In this document: positions 14,901-26,913 of the stretch, in pieces | Layout: each line of letters begins with the position of its first letter | Position numbering within the stretch: position 1 is the stretch's first letter | From: Synchiropus splendidus | Lineage: Eukaryota > Chordata > Actinopteri > Syngnathiformes > Callionymidae | Length of the DNA stretch: 64,000 nt | Direction: 5' to 3' | NCBI RefSeq assembly: GCF_027744825.2 | Contig: NC_071335.1 | Coordinates: 32,439,501 to 32,503,500, forward strand | Program-made: the position numbers and the translations under genes | The notes under the pieces: generated by a model | Database searches by the model: none | What the model saw: only the letters and a program-made list of their open reading frames with translations | Told to the model about the DNA's origin: nothing

Positions 14901-17900
14901 TGTACTCTCACAGAACAATACAGAGAGGTGAGGTTTATTTTTAGTTCAGCAGGTTCAGCAGGTTGGATGGCTGTAGGAAGGACAACATGGTTCCAGACCC
15001 GGATTAGAGACACCTGGAGTGTCACACACTAATGCACACATGCTTGCATTTCAGTGACACAGTAGTAGGCAAAGTATAAAATGGATATCAGAAGCGGATT
15101 AACATCTTTCACTCATCCATTTAGTTACAATGCTCATTTCTACTTGAACATGGTACAGACCAGTGTCTGTGACCAATTACAGATGGATACAACTGGTCAT
15201 TGACACCGGGAAAATTCAAATAGCTGATTTTGCCACTAGCCCTCTAGAAAAAAAGTAGCAGTTTGGGTAAAGACTTGGGGTGGTGCTCCTCCAGGTTCGA
15301 AACTGGCACCCTCAAACAACGTCACCTGGCGTACATGGTACTTCGTGATCTTGTGAGATTTGAATCATGGTGCCATACTTTCTGCACTGAGTCAAGGTAC
15401 TTGTACTTTGTATACACCACGCAACAACAATGACAGCTAATGATCGCTCAACCATCCTCCTTGAATCAAAATGCTGAGGGATGGTGAGCATTTCAGTGAA
15501 CTGAAAAGGTCAATGTGTCAACATGCAACATGAAAGGCAAACTTTGGTGTTAACATTACATGAAAAAGTCAATTTAACAGGCGTCAATATGTGACACCTA
15601 AGGAACTGTTTCTCACGAAAGTTCCACCAACGCTGTCAACTATGACTGGATCAACACCCTTTTTATTTGAAAATGGTGCTGTAGTTCAAAGCTAGCTTGA
15701 CAGCGACATATGCAGAGGGGTTTTAATCTATACAAACAGGCGAGTCTTGAAAATAATAAATAAAAAACGGAACCATTGTCTTTCGTATAAATATTGTCAC
15801 TGATAGTTTCTTGTAAAAAAATATTTTAGGCACTTTTATAGAGCTGATTTTCTGAGAATTAACACATTTAATTAATTGGATTGAATTACGCATTTCATTT
15901 GGTACGTGCATGTGTTGGTGTCTACCTTGTTCTCTCAGGTTGCGAAACAGTTTGGATGAACCCCTCCATACTGGTGGTGTGTCTGACAGAATCTTCTCCA
16001 GCTCCTACAAAAGCGCCAAGAGAGAAACTGAAAAACGGTCTGAGAAGAGATTTAATGTTAACTCAAACTCGTGCTTTACACAGAACTTTAGTTTATTGAG
16101 TAGAAATAAAGGCATCACTTCAGGTTGAAAGTGTAGATGTGGTATCCATCTCAACTTTTGTTAACTATGAGCAACAACTTAAAGAGGAAAAAAAAACATT
16201 GGACTTGGTCTCACCTGTTTGGTCAAGGACCTCCATGGCCGCTTGTCTGCCAGTGAGAGGACCAAAGAAGAGAGAAAAAGAAGGGTAAGAGTAGAGGAGT
16301 GTTTGGGTGGGCTCAGATAGATAGCATCTGTATGATCTAGAGATGTCTCTTAATGTGTTTAGTACAGTCTCATCACGCACAGACACTGGCTGTGTATACA
16401 CTGTCATCATCACAGAACCATTTGTACTGTCTAAAGTGCAGCGTGCTTGTCTTTGTAGTACATGGAATGTCCCCATAAAAGCACATACAACTTTTGTTCT
16501 GTTTTATACAACAAAGTTCACCTAATTCAACTTCAAAGGGGGCATTAGAGGCAGTCGGCTGCAGAGAGGTTACGTGCTGCTGTATCGTGTGTCAGCAGAG
16601 ATGTAAACACAGTACAGGTGCACACTTTGCACGCAACAGAATCCTGATGAAACAACAGATTTGTTTCATTGGAATCCCGTTTCTAGAACGTTGACGGGGT
16701 CCTTTTATATAAGTCAATCTTCAGACCCATGGAATGTAGATTGTTTGAGGAGCGTTTATGTGAGTCTGACTAACATGAACCTCAGTCTAAACAATAGCCG
16801 TACCATCAGCTTTGAGGACGACTGGTCGCACTTCATCCATGACTAAAGTCAGAGGTTATTAACAATAACAATGCTGCACTATAAATTAAAAACTCAGCAA
16901 AAATCTGCAGTGAGAACATTTGACAAAATGTAATTGTTTTTCCTTCCAGAAATCGGATTAATCTCACTTTTTGTGAATGTAACTGAAGCATTGAATGTGA
17001 GAAATGGAATCTCTGAACAAAAGAGGAAGTGGAAGATTTATCTTCATTTTTTAGGCATCTATTGCCAACCTTTTAATAATCTTTTCTTGATATTGTCTTT
17101 ATTAAAAGTAGTGCTAGTGGTGGACTATGATTTACAGCTCATGGCGTAGCAGCTCTTGCTGCAGCCTCACAGCAAGAAGGTCACTGGTTTGACTCCAGCT
17201 TGAAGTGACTCACAGCTTAGAGTGAGCCTGTTTCCTTTTTGTGTGGAGTTTTCTCCCTGTTGTTGTGTGAGTTACCACCAACAGTCCAAAAACAAACACA
17301 TGCCAATTGTCGACTCTATATCTTATGTGTGTAAATGTTGTTGTAAAAAATGTTTATGCTGTATATGTTCTGCCACAGGTTGGAAACTTGTTCAGGGTGT
17401 CTACTGCCTCTCGCCCAAGTGCCCAATCTGTAACACTGGCATCTGCCACTTAAAACATTTTATCAGCTGCACTTACTTCTGGGTTCACTCATGGTGACAG
17501 ACTCAATGAAGTTTTGTGGAGTCATGTACAGCTGTCCATCATACTCCACAGAGCTGAACATACGGAAGCGATGCTCATGGGACGACATGTAAACATCTCC
17601 ATCCTCAAAGTCAAATGCTCGTGCCTGAAAAATAAACAGTATGGGTTGGTTGGAAAGACTATAAATGCATTTAGATAAGTTGCACGGTTTGAATTCTGTT
17701 GAAGGAATAATATTCATTACAATATTTATTACATTTTTGACAAGATATTAGAGGGCAAATTTAACATTACACAGTATTGCACAAATTCAGCACTCATCCG
17801 TGGGTGCAACAGCAAACACAGTTTACTACCTTATCTATTTTCCCTCACAATTAACGGCTGAAAGATCATTTGTCATGGAGCCTTGGAATTTCCACATAAC

Positions 17901-19671
17901 CGTTATTTGGGTTTTAAATCCCTCAACACTACCCAAACTCCAAACCATCAGCAGTACTTATGAGCTGCACTTCTCTGTCTCCAACTCATGCACTTCTGTA
18001 ATGACATCTATATATAAAACAAGGAGGCTGAACCTCTGATGCAGAACAATCACACTTTCAGAAGAAAGTCTGACACTTGTGGCTTCCTCACTCACGAATG
18101 AACCAAGTTAACCTGAGTTTTAACTACCACATGTACATATCAAAGGGGAAATATATGGTATGACTGAAAATAAAAGTACAGATTTCTTTTTTTTTAGAGT
18201 CCACACAATGAGCTTTCCTGGCCCATTTCTCCTCTTCATCTTACTTTGTCTCTTAATTATTGCAGTGGGTTTTACTTTATAGATCCTAGTATTCTAGTAG
18301 TCCCCTTTACAAATCTTCAATGATGCGGCGCACAAAATAATCTTTTGTTATTTCTTGCGCTCCTCACAGAGACCACACCCCTGTGTAACCCCAGAAAACT
18401 GGATCAAACACTAACGTGTAAACACAATTTCATTTAATCTTTTGCATTCATACTGAAACACTGAAAAAACATTTTTTTTTGTACAAAATGGGCTCATAAA
18501 AGTCTAAAACAGCTTTAATAGATTTGCTTTTCTTGGACGCTTGTGTGCACAACCATCCATCGCTACAATAAAAATCACTGCACATTACTTGATACATGAA
18601 TCTTTTTTCCCTGGGAATAAGGGGGAAACACAAACTGAAAACTGTTTGAACTGTGTGAACACGCAAAACTTTGATGAAAATGATGCAGTCTAGTTGACAG
18701 GACTTGATGGTTTAACTATTTAAATATTGCACAGACATCAATGACATTATCATATAACGTCCAGACAAAAATGCATATTGAAGTTTGCATAATTTCAGTG
18801 ACAACAAAACAAAAAAGTGCTAGATTTTGTAGTATTAGAGACACCTGGAGTGTCACACACATTGACTTTTCCGGCAATTTAAATTGTTTTTGATTGTTTG
18901 TCAAAATGTCAACGTACTGCTTTTGCTTGAAAAAGGTTTATATCTAAGGTTTTACATGAGCTTAGCTTAAAAAGTTCCATTTCCATTGAGGCCATAACTT
19001 AAGTGGGTCAAGCATCCATTCCACAAGCAAAGGCCGGGCAGCAATTTCGCAGGCATAAAGAAGTGATTTGGGACTTAAAAGCAGAATGACGGACGGTGTC
19101 AGTCTGAGGTTTCAGCACCAGTGAGGCCGGAAAGCGCCTGTCGTTCATCAGCAGGCTGAAATACAGTGAGGCAACTGTTTCCACTGGGTGTGCAGGGCAT
19201 GAGTGACACGCTCTCTCCACCAGAGGAAAATATTTCAGCAAGCCACGAATGAAGAAAAATGTACACGCCTAGTCGGTCGTCAAACCGGACATTAATCCAT
19301 GCAAACAAGAGCAAACGTACAGGTTTCGAGGTTGCACTTTCACCGTGACAATGTGAGAACTTGTAGATACGGTCGGCTTCACATCTTCTGTGTTTCCATT
19401 ATTTTTGCTGGCTCACCTTCTCTTTGGCTTCAACCGTCGCTATGGACGGTAGCAAGCTGCTGATGCGCTCCCCCATCATCATCACCCTCCTGCGTCTATG
19501 GCTCGGTGCATCGTAGTGGTAAAAAGCCATGACGCCTCCGGCAGCCAAACACATCCCCACAGCCAAGCACTTCCGTGCCCTTCTTCCAGGGAGCGCTTGG
19601 ACAGCGTTTCTAGTCGCAGGGAGGAGATGGATTTTGGCTGCCAGCGCTGCCACTCTCCGGAGCGCGGCCAT
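2991..19671 (-). CDS. micu3: micu3: mitochondrial calcium uptake family member 3
   Basis: Regulatory EF-hand protein of the mitochondrial calcium uniporter in the intermembrane space; in the family MICU3 pairs with MICU1 and enhances uptake, mainly in excitable cells. Fourteen coding exons on the minus strand: 19671-19417, 17624-17477, 16246-16215, 16004-15926, 13572-13525, 13237-13155, 12550-12479, 11521-11480, 10210-10115, 6303-6209, 6135-5964, 4662-4554, 4491-4334, 3059-2991. They splice to 1458 nt (485 aa plus TGA) with every phase matching. The start ATG at 19671-19669 was chosen because MAALRR equals the family start and begins an Arg/Ala-rich mitochondrial targeting sequence. Residues 201-212 form one canonical EF-hand loop (DADGNQMVDKRE) and 438-449 the second (DVDHDDQLSYKE). 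Blocks such as LQEIFRKKNEK, FMDNLQTEVLEIEF and GITFDEFRSFFQFLNNLEDF are diagnostic of MICU3 rather than MICU1/2. Exons 3 (32 nt) and 8 (42 nt) are very small. Which fish paralogue this is cannot be decided. Confidence 0.95.
3516..3600. repeat. Possible hAT-related repeat remnant
   Basis: The GAGGTGGGCAGAGTGTGGCC-like start and following 'ggcccagggccacatgcaagccc' style sequence resembles the GGCCCGCGGGCC-rich ends of a repeat class common in fish. Boundaries are guesses; no target duplication was found. It lies in the last micu3 intron. Confidence 0.25.
6304..10114 (-). other. micu3 intron 9 (3.8 kb)
   Basis: Largest block between micu3 exons 10 and 9. Apart from the hAT MITE at 6727-6978 I see no exon. 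The stretch about 7600-8470 is richer in G+C than its surroundings but has no conserved frame I recognise. Confidence 0.5.
6727..6978. mobile_element. hAT-type MITE in micu3 intron 9
   Basis: A 252-bp element with 12-bp terminal inverted repeats, TAGTGATGAGTC on the left and the complement of TAGTGATGGGTC on the right (11 of 12 match). It is flanked by an 8-bp target duplication with one mismatch, CTAGAAAC at 6719-6726 and CTAGAATC at 6979-6986. Subterminal blocks are also inverted (CATGAAACAGT near the left end, ACTGTTTCATG near the right). It has no coding capacity. An 8-bp duplication with short TIRs is the hAT signature. Confidence 0.75.
12415..12451. repeat. (AC)n microsatellite
   Basis: Interrupted CA-repeat tract with occasional T in micu3 intron 7, immediately downstream (minus strand) of the exon 7 donor at 12479. 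Confidence 0.8.
15003..15029. repeat. 27-bp sequence shared with 18834-18860 (copy 1)
   Basis: Identical over 27 bases, in the same orientation, to 18834-18860; flanks differ at once. It contains GACACCTGGAGTGTCACAC. Both copies lie in micu3 introns (this one in intron 4). Confidence 0.7.
17139..17434 (+). repeat. tRNA-headed SINE-like interspersed repeat
   Basis: Begins with a tRNA-like head that has a B-box match, GGTTTGACTCC at 17186-17196 (consensus GGTTCGANTCC). It continues into the 'tgtggagttttctccctgt...cagtccaaaaacaaacacatgcc...cagggtgtctactgcctctcgcccaagtg' sequence that recurs very often in fish genomes. It lies in micu3 intron 2, antisense to the gene. A second, reverse-oriented copy is at about 30776-31018. 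Confidence 0.6.
18834..18860. repeat. 27-bp sequence shared with 15003-15029 (copy 2)
   Basis: Second copy of the 27-bp identical sequence, in micu3 intron 1, about 3.8 kb from the first. Probably the core of an old dispersed repeat or a local duplication remnant. Confidence 0.7.
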
Positions 19672-20106
19672 TGCTGCTGTTGGTGGTGACGCCGCTGTGC
19701 TGCTGTGATTACTAACTTTGTGGACAGAGGACAAGTATCGCGAGTCCTCGCGAGATTTGAGATAAACGTTGGCTACGACAAGCATTACCTTCATATGGAC
19801 ATAAAAAAACCTCACGAAAATACAACTATGAAAGTACCCATAAAATACAATACATTTAAAAATGTGGAACGGGAGCAACTAATCATTAGATTTGTTACCA
19901 TGCCACGTTTCACTTATTCTGTTGCATGTGCAAAGGCTGAATTGTTTTATTATTCTATCTCTTATACAGAGACGTCTGTCATCCTTATGCCAATCTGTGA
20001 AGGAGCAATCTTTGTTCCTGACCTCTGGATAACGATTGGAAATGCCTGGAAAATATGCCAATTTACAAGCCTGAACCTCATTTACCTCTGCATGAGACAA
20101 AAACTA

Positions 20107-20165
20107 GGCTAAGTCAAGAGGCTAGGTCAAGTCTAAAAAGAGGCTAAGTCAAGTCTAAAGGCTTA
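20107..20165. repeat. Short tandem repeat, AGGCTAAGTCAAG-like
   Basis: About four imperfect copies of an AGGCTAAGTCAAG unit with spacers, just upstream of micu3 on the spacer side. Confidence 0.6.
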
Positions 20166-20208
20166 GTTCAAGCCAAAATTAAATTGAATTGAAGGATATA
20201 TACTACTA

Positions 20209-20210
20209 CA

Positions 20211-20270
<60 letters not shown>
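20209..20270. repeat. (TTA)n microsatellite
   Basis: About twenty perfect ATT/TTA units in the micu3-fgf20 spacer. Confidence 0.95.
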
Positions 20271-20934
20271 GGTCATGGAAAACTATCGATAATGTTGAAT
20301 AATAACAAAATCCTTGACAATATCTTGCCAAATAATTAAATAAGACATATTAATATTAAAATCAACACACTAATACAATTACATTACTTTGAACACAAAA
20401 TGCTAGTAATATGAGGTTATAATAAATAATCTAATCTCTTTAAGGGATATTTCATTCATTCATTCATAACTTCAAAACAAGACAAATGTACAATTCATCA
20501 AGATTTGAAAGCCAATGGGGGATCAGATTTTAGGAACAAAGCAGAAGGTGGAGGGCAGGTATCAAACAAATATCAAAGCTAAACTCTCCATTTAAGTCTT
20601 TGCTGGTGGAGCTGATGTTCACCTGATGGGGCTTTTTGGCTGACTTTGATGGAGAGAGAATAAAGCCACACACTTCAGCCTCTCACCTGTTCACACATGA
20701 AACAAAGATCATTGCCCCATCACCCCTGCATAATGTCATCAATGAAAACAGTCACCTTTGTAAGGAAATCTTTGATATCTGAAATAAAGATCATATTAAT
20801 TGCCGGTATCATATTTGCAATTCGATAGAAGAAGAAGCACATGATGATCGATGTCATCATGTCTTTTTTTCGGCTTTCGGTAAAATAGCCCTAGTGGATT
20901 TTCAGACCCCCTGGAGTTCTTTCCTGAAAGAAAG

Positions 20935-20974
20935 TTATTATTTCATGTTGTTTACTGACAACATGAAATAATAA
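20935..20974. repeat. Perfect 17-bp inverted repeat (hairpin)
   Basis: Left arm TTATTATTTCATGTTGT at 20935-20951, six-base loop TTACTG, right arm the exact complement at 20958-20974. The arms are too short for a typical microRNA precursor and no run of T follows that would suggest a Pol III end. It could be the core of a decayed foldback element. Confidence 0.8.
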
Positions 20975-21088
20975 GCTCTAGGCTACTTTTTCAGTTATTC
21001 CATTATCCAGGCATTCGATTAGTAATTTCTTTGTGTGTGTGTTTGTGTGGGTGGTTGCAGGGTGCAATGGGGAGGGGAAGGGCATTAC

Positions 21089-21176
21089 CCTGGGGGCTTC
21101 CTCCACCTCCTCCTCTGTCACGGTGGCGACATGGTTGGCTTCACCCATGTCATACACAAAGCAGTAACTGCTATAG
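21089..21176 (-). CDS. Orphan exon-like block, unknown gene
   Basis: On the minus strand an acceptor (TTTTTCAG, polypyrimidine before it) precedes 88 nt that stay open and end at AGG|GTAATG. Read as 1 + 29 codons it gives YSSYCFVYDMGEANHV followed by ATVTEEEVEEAPR, a composition that looks like real protein. I do not recognise it. It lies upstream of the micu3 start codon and downstream of nothing identified, so it could be an alternative 5' exon of micu3, part of an unseen small gene, a gene fragment, or chance. No companion exon was found. Confidence 0.25.
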
Positions 21177-24100
21177 CTGAAAAATAATGTGTGATGAGTT
21201 TACACTAGAAGTGTTAGGAAAGGCATCACGTGGTCAGGTATATAGATTTTATTTCATCTGGATTTGTATGACTATTTTACCCTTTGAAAAAGTTCCTTTC
21301 TTGGTCATAAACAGTGATGAATCCTGCGTATAGGAGCATGCCTCAGACATATGCCTCCTTACTCCTTCCACACACTGAGTGTACAATTCAAACCCCCAGC
21401 ATCCTACTTCCCTTCAAGAAATACCAACATGAGAACAAAACAACCTGCTTAGTGACCACACACAAACGCACACATCTGCAGCTTCAAGTCATTTATCAAT
21501 GGGACTCCCAGGGGAGGAGGCAGCTGCGTGTGCTGTGGCGTGTGTGTGTGTATGTGTGTGCACGCCTGCGTCTGTATAGCTGCCAAAATCAATGTCATAT
21601 AGGTTGAGACTTGGTCTCCGTTCAGAGGGGAAAGCCTGTCGACAGAAACGATGCAGGCTGGATGTCAGTGGGGATGTTATGTGCTAAGTGTTCACAAACC
21701 ATTGCAGTCATCAGATAGATCACCACTAACTGACATTTCCCATGAATTAGCATACATCACTATTGCTTTTATAAAGTGGCTCCAAATACAGATAGAAAAG
21801 CTGCTTATAGATTTTTACACACATAAAATAGAAACTTCTCTCTGTACCAGCTAAGATCAATCTGAACATGCTGAAATACTACAATGATAAACACAGATAA
21901 AACCTTCCCCTATTTCATGTATAGTCACAAGAGAGAGTCACGGTGTGATGTCATTTCCTGTTCCTCACAAAACCAGGTAGTTTGATGGGAAGCAGTACAG
22001 TTTTAAAGGTGAATTGTTTGGTATCTGCTTTCACTAGCAACAGAAGTTACACTATACAAATAAATGTTTGACATTATTACATGCTACATAAATCAGCATT
22101 ATCAAATCAATTTCTTGCCATTTGCTTTGAACTTGTGGACTTCCATGTACGAAGATTGTTTAAGTCCATCTGATAGACAGTTGTTTGAGTATAACTTCTC
22201 AGATAAGAAAATCAAACTATAACAATAAAATAAAAAATAAAGTCATATTCGTACCGGTCACAAGTTCATGAAAGAACATAATTCTCTTATTTTCAGACAT
22301 TCCAAATGATTTATCACTTTTGGAGAGATTAGTCTTATCAAACTGACTGATCTTCAGAGAATATTTATGTCAGCAAATTGTCCTGAAAATAATTTATCAG
22401 GACCTGGAGTCACCTGCGTAAAGGACCAACAGCTGCTGATTTGTTTCTGAAGTCGTCCAAGTGTCAAGTATCGGGGTATTTTCTAAGCCAGCAGTTCAAA
22501 CAGGTATATCACAAACTTATCCCCTTACAAGGGCAATGTGCTTTGAAGCTACTGTCTCTTTGATTCGTCCTTTAAGACCACAATTAAGGATATATATAGG
22601 CCCCTGCGCTGTTCAAAGCAGCGTGGAAAGATCAGTGCACGGATTGACAGTCAAGTGATGTCGTTTGCACAGGTGTGTGTGTGTGTGTGGAAGCGTGTAT
22701 CCAAGTTTATGTTAACGTTACATAAAACGGGTGCAATAAATCAACAACCGAGTGAGAAAATTACGCAAATGGGGGTTTTCCTCTGCTCTCTACTGCACCT
22801 GAGTCATTTCGAAATAGTGGGCGTTGGGTTATAAAGTGATTAGGGTAATGGCAATTCCACTTTCATGCTGTTTGGCACACACTCTCTTTTCCCTGCGTGC
22901 TCCTTTCACACTGCTGACTCAAACTGCAGAGATCGCATTCACGGCTCATGAGCACAGCACTCAAGCTAGTATGTGCACAGCAAAATATGATCATCAGGTT
23001 TTCAGATCGGTGGGTTGGATGATGTTTTACTCCTCAATTTTCTTTACACAAAGTTTATGGTTTCATTACTGGACTATATTACCTCAAGAAGCATTTTGCC
23101 GTGGTTTCGTCGTCTTGCAAATCAGACAAATGTCGTCCACGGTTAAGACGGTAATCTTTGTTTTATCAGGTTAATGGCTTTCTATGCTTTGTTGTCTAGC
23201 CTATTATTGTCATATTGCTTTTTTAGAAATACATTTTGCCCTTCTCTCGCTGAGTTCCCTGCACCTCACCCCGAAATCGAGCTTCATACGTCAAAACCTC
23301 AAATAAAAATAAAATAAAATACAAAAAAAATCTGCCACACATAAATAGGAAGCACATCCCCAGGTCCTATTTAAGTTTCTGAGGTTGAAGTACATTTGTG
23401 TTGTGCAAAACATTGCTTCTGATTACTGCATAGGTGGTGATGTGATTATATTTCAATAACCCATCAACAAGTGTAATTATTCTGCAAACATTTAAGAATA
23501 TGAAAACAACTGTTCTTCACTTCTTTTTCAATCTCTGTATACAGTAAAAAGAAATATTGACCAAAGTGCAATGTATCATTTAAGAAGGCATGTAATAGTT
23601 GTCAGATGACTGAAAAAAAAAAAAATCCAATATAAATATTATGAGTTGAAATATACTACTCCCTTTTACACAAGATGCTCAACTGAGTGCTTGGTTTATC
23701 TATAAAAAGAGGAGGATTCAATGTAAATAGGAATTCATGGAGATAATGTAGGACTGTACATTGGATGCTATGTGTTTGCTCCAACTGCAACTGTAATCTT
23801 CAATCATCTCAGAAGGTTTCAGTGTGTCCATCAGCAGTGTGAGTGGTTAGTTATTAATGGTTTGTAATTGATTAATAATCCACTGAAGATCAAACATGGG
23901 CAAGGGGAGATTTGAGGAGGGGGTGAAAGAGCCACCCTTCAAAGGGGGGGCGCAGATAGCACCTTAAAGGTGAAGGAGATGGCCCTCATTTGCATAAAAA
24001 TGAAAGTTGCGGTCTTGATCTGGAGCATTTAACCAATGCGCACCGTCCTGGTGCAGCACACGCTGCTGCCGCAGCAATTGAAGAGAGGAGTGAAGTGAGG

Positions 24101-24216
24101 AGGTGATGAGGAGGAGGAGAGAGAGAGAGGAAAACCCTGAAGTGCACTGGAGCAAAGGGGAGTATCCCGAGGTGAGGAGGAGAGAGAGAGAGCGCTGACA
24201 CGGGGATGAGAGACTA

Positions 24217-24224
24217 ATAAATAG
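24217..24224 (+). promoter_or_regulatory. TATA-like box upstream of fgf20
   Basis: ATAAATAG, the only TATA-like motif in the G/A-rich proximal flank, about 250 bases before the chosen ATG. That would give a 5' UTR of some 220 nt. Position only; no transcript evidence. Confidence 0.25.
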
Positions 24225-24475
24225 CTAGCAGAGGAGAGGAGGAGAAGGGACACTGGTTTGTGCACTAAGACGTTTGCACCCATCAAGATAAGGCGGGACG
24301 TTCACTAGCGGACTAACTAATTAACGGCGCTGGAGACTGCGCCAAAACGCACCGGGGATCCCTGCGTCTACACGTGCAACTTTTCCTTCCGCTCCGCTTG
24401 ACGGACCTTCTGTGCGAGGAGCTTTCCACAGCCCCATCACTTGGATCGTGCTGCAGACCGGGAGTCGTGTCTGTG

Positions 24476-25867
<1,392 letters not shown>

Positions 25868-26722
25868 ACACCAAGTCTTAAAACCTCTCTTGGCTGAGAG
25901 GTGACCCAAGTGCACCTCATCCCAACCTTCTGTAAGACAGATCGAAGGTGGGGGCAAATAGGGATCATGGCGAACACCACCATATCAGCACTCCCCCAAC
26001 AATGGAAGGAAGGACAGTGACCTCCTCCGAAGCAGTCGGGAAGTGGGACAGAAAAGCACAATTGGAAGATATGATGGACAAGGTGACCCATGTCCCCTCA
26101 ATGGCCTATGCAGAGGATCATATATGAAGATGTGACCATTACTAAATCCAACCTTCTGCTGGTCCTAACTGCATGTTTCTGCAGGCACATGTGTGACACT
26201 GATATCAGAGATTTGCAGGTGTAGCCTGTCCTACTGTGGCAGGTTAGTTTTGTCATTAAATGTGGCTGCTAAGTAAAACCTTTCCACAGATACATCATCA
26301 CTTTTGTAATGTAACAGGTTTACAAAAAAGGTAGTTTTATGCACTGGAAAGGAGCCATGTTTGCTTTGGGAGATCCAATGGAGACTCTACTGATTAAAAT
26401 GGACTTCTGTTGCTTCGTAGTCGGATGCTGCTCACAGAATGTGCATGAGGGAAGAAAGAAGAATCACAGATAAGACTACTTATCGAAACTACTTCTTCTG
26501 TGATGGAATATCATGTCTGTTCTTTTGGATAGTCATTCCGGTGAAGGAATTTGTTGTTTTTGACTAGTTAAAGTCAACCAGCATGGGAAAGATAGAGACA
26601 CCTTTACAATCATGTCAGCAGATTTTATTCTTATTTATATTTTGTTTCTTAGGAAAAACACTATATTTATTTCATATATTTATTTATTTGAGAATATATT
26701 TTTACAAGTATGGGGAAATAAA
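25868..26722 (+). other. fgf20: Probable fgf20 3' UTR with poly(A) signal
   Basis: AT-rich, non-coding sequence after the TGA. The first AATAAA is at 26717-26722, giving a 3' UTR of about 0.85 kb. It contains several ATTTA motifs near 26660-26700, typical of unstable signalling mRNAs. Confidence 0.45.
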
Positions 26723-26862
26723 AAAGACACAAGTCATTTAAGTGTTCCTGCATTTTTTTTTCGTGTGCTGTTTTTCAGATTGACTTACAGGAAGAGACCT
26801 GAGTTTAAAATGTATAATTCAGAATTTCTGCCTTTGAAGTGATTAATCAACTTTCAAAAAAC

Positions 26863-26913
26863 ACTAGTTCAATGTTTGGGGCGAGGGTTATCCCCAAACT
26901 AGTTCAATGTTCC
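26863..26913. repeat. Small direct and inverted repeat pair
   Basis: ACTAGTTCAATGTT occurs at about 26863 and 26899, bracketing GTTTGGGG...CCCCAAAC. It looks like a footprint of a small insertion with a duplicated target. Confidence 0.45.

Larger units (their letters stand above)
19672..24475. other. Intergenic region between divergent micu3 and fgf20
   Basis: 4.8 kb head-to-head spacer. It should contain both promoters: G+C rises near 19672-19740 and from about 24280 into fgf20 exon 1. The purine-rich block 24080-24260 (GAGGAGG and GAGAGA runs) lies just upstream of fgf20. Otherwise it holds the repeats, hairpin and orphan exon listed separately. No other gene is evident. Confidence 0.6.

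Noticed and set aside
19705..20112. 135-codon plus-strand open frame next to micu3
   Set aside because: No recognisable domain, overlaps the micu3 5' flank and tandem repeat; likely chance.
20935..20974. Hairpin as a microRNA precursor
   Set aside because: The 17-bp stem with a 6-base loop is too short for Drosha/Dicer processing.
24374..24475. Upstream in-frame extension of fgf20 (MQLFLPLRL...)
   Set aside because: The sequence before 24476 does not align with the FGF9/16/20 N-terminus, whose usual start matches MGAAAEVG.
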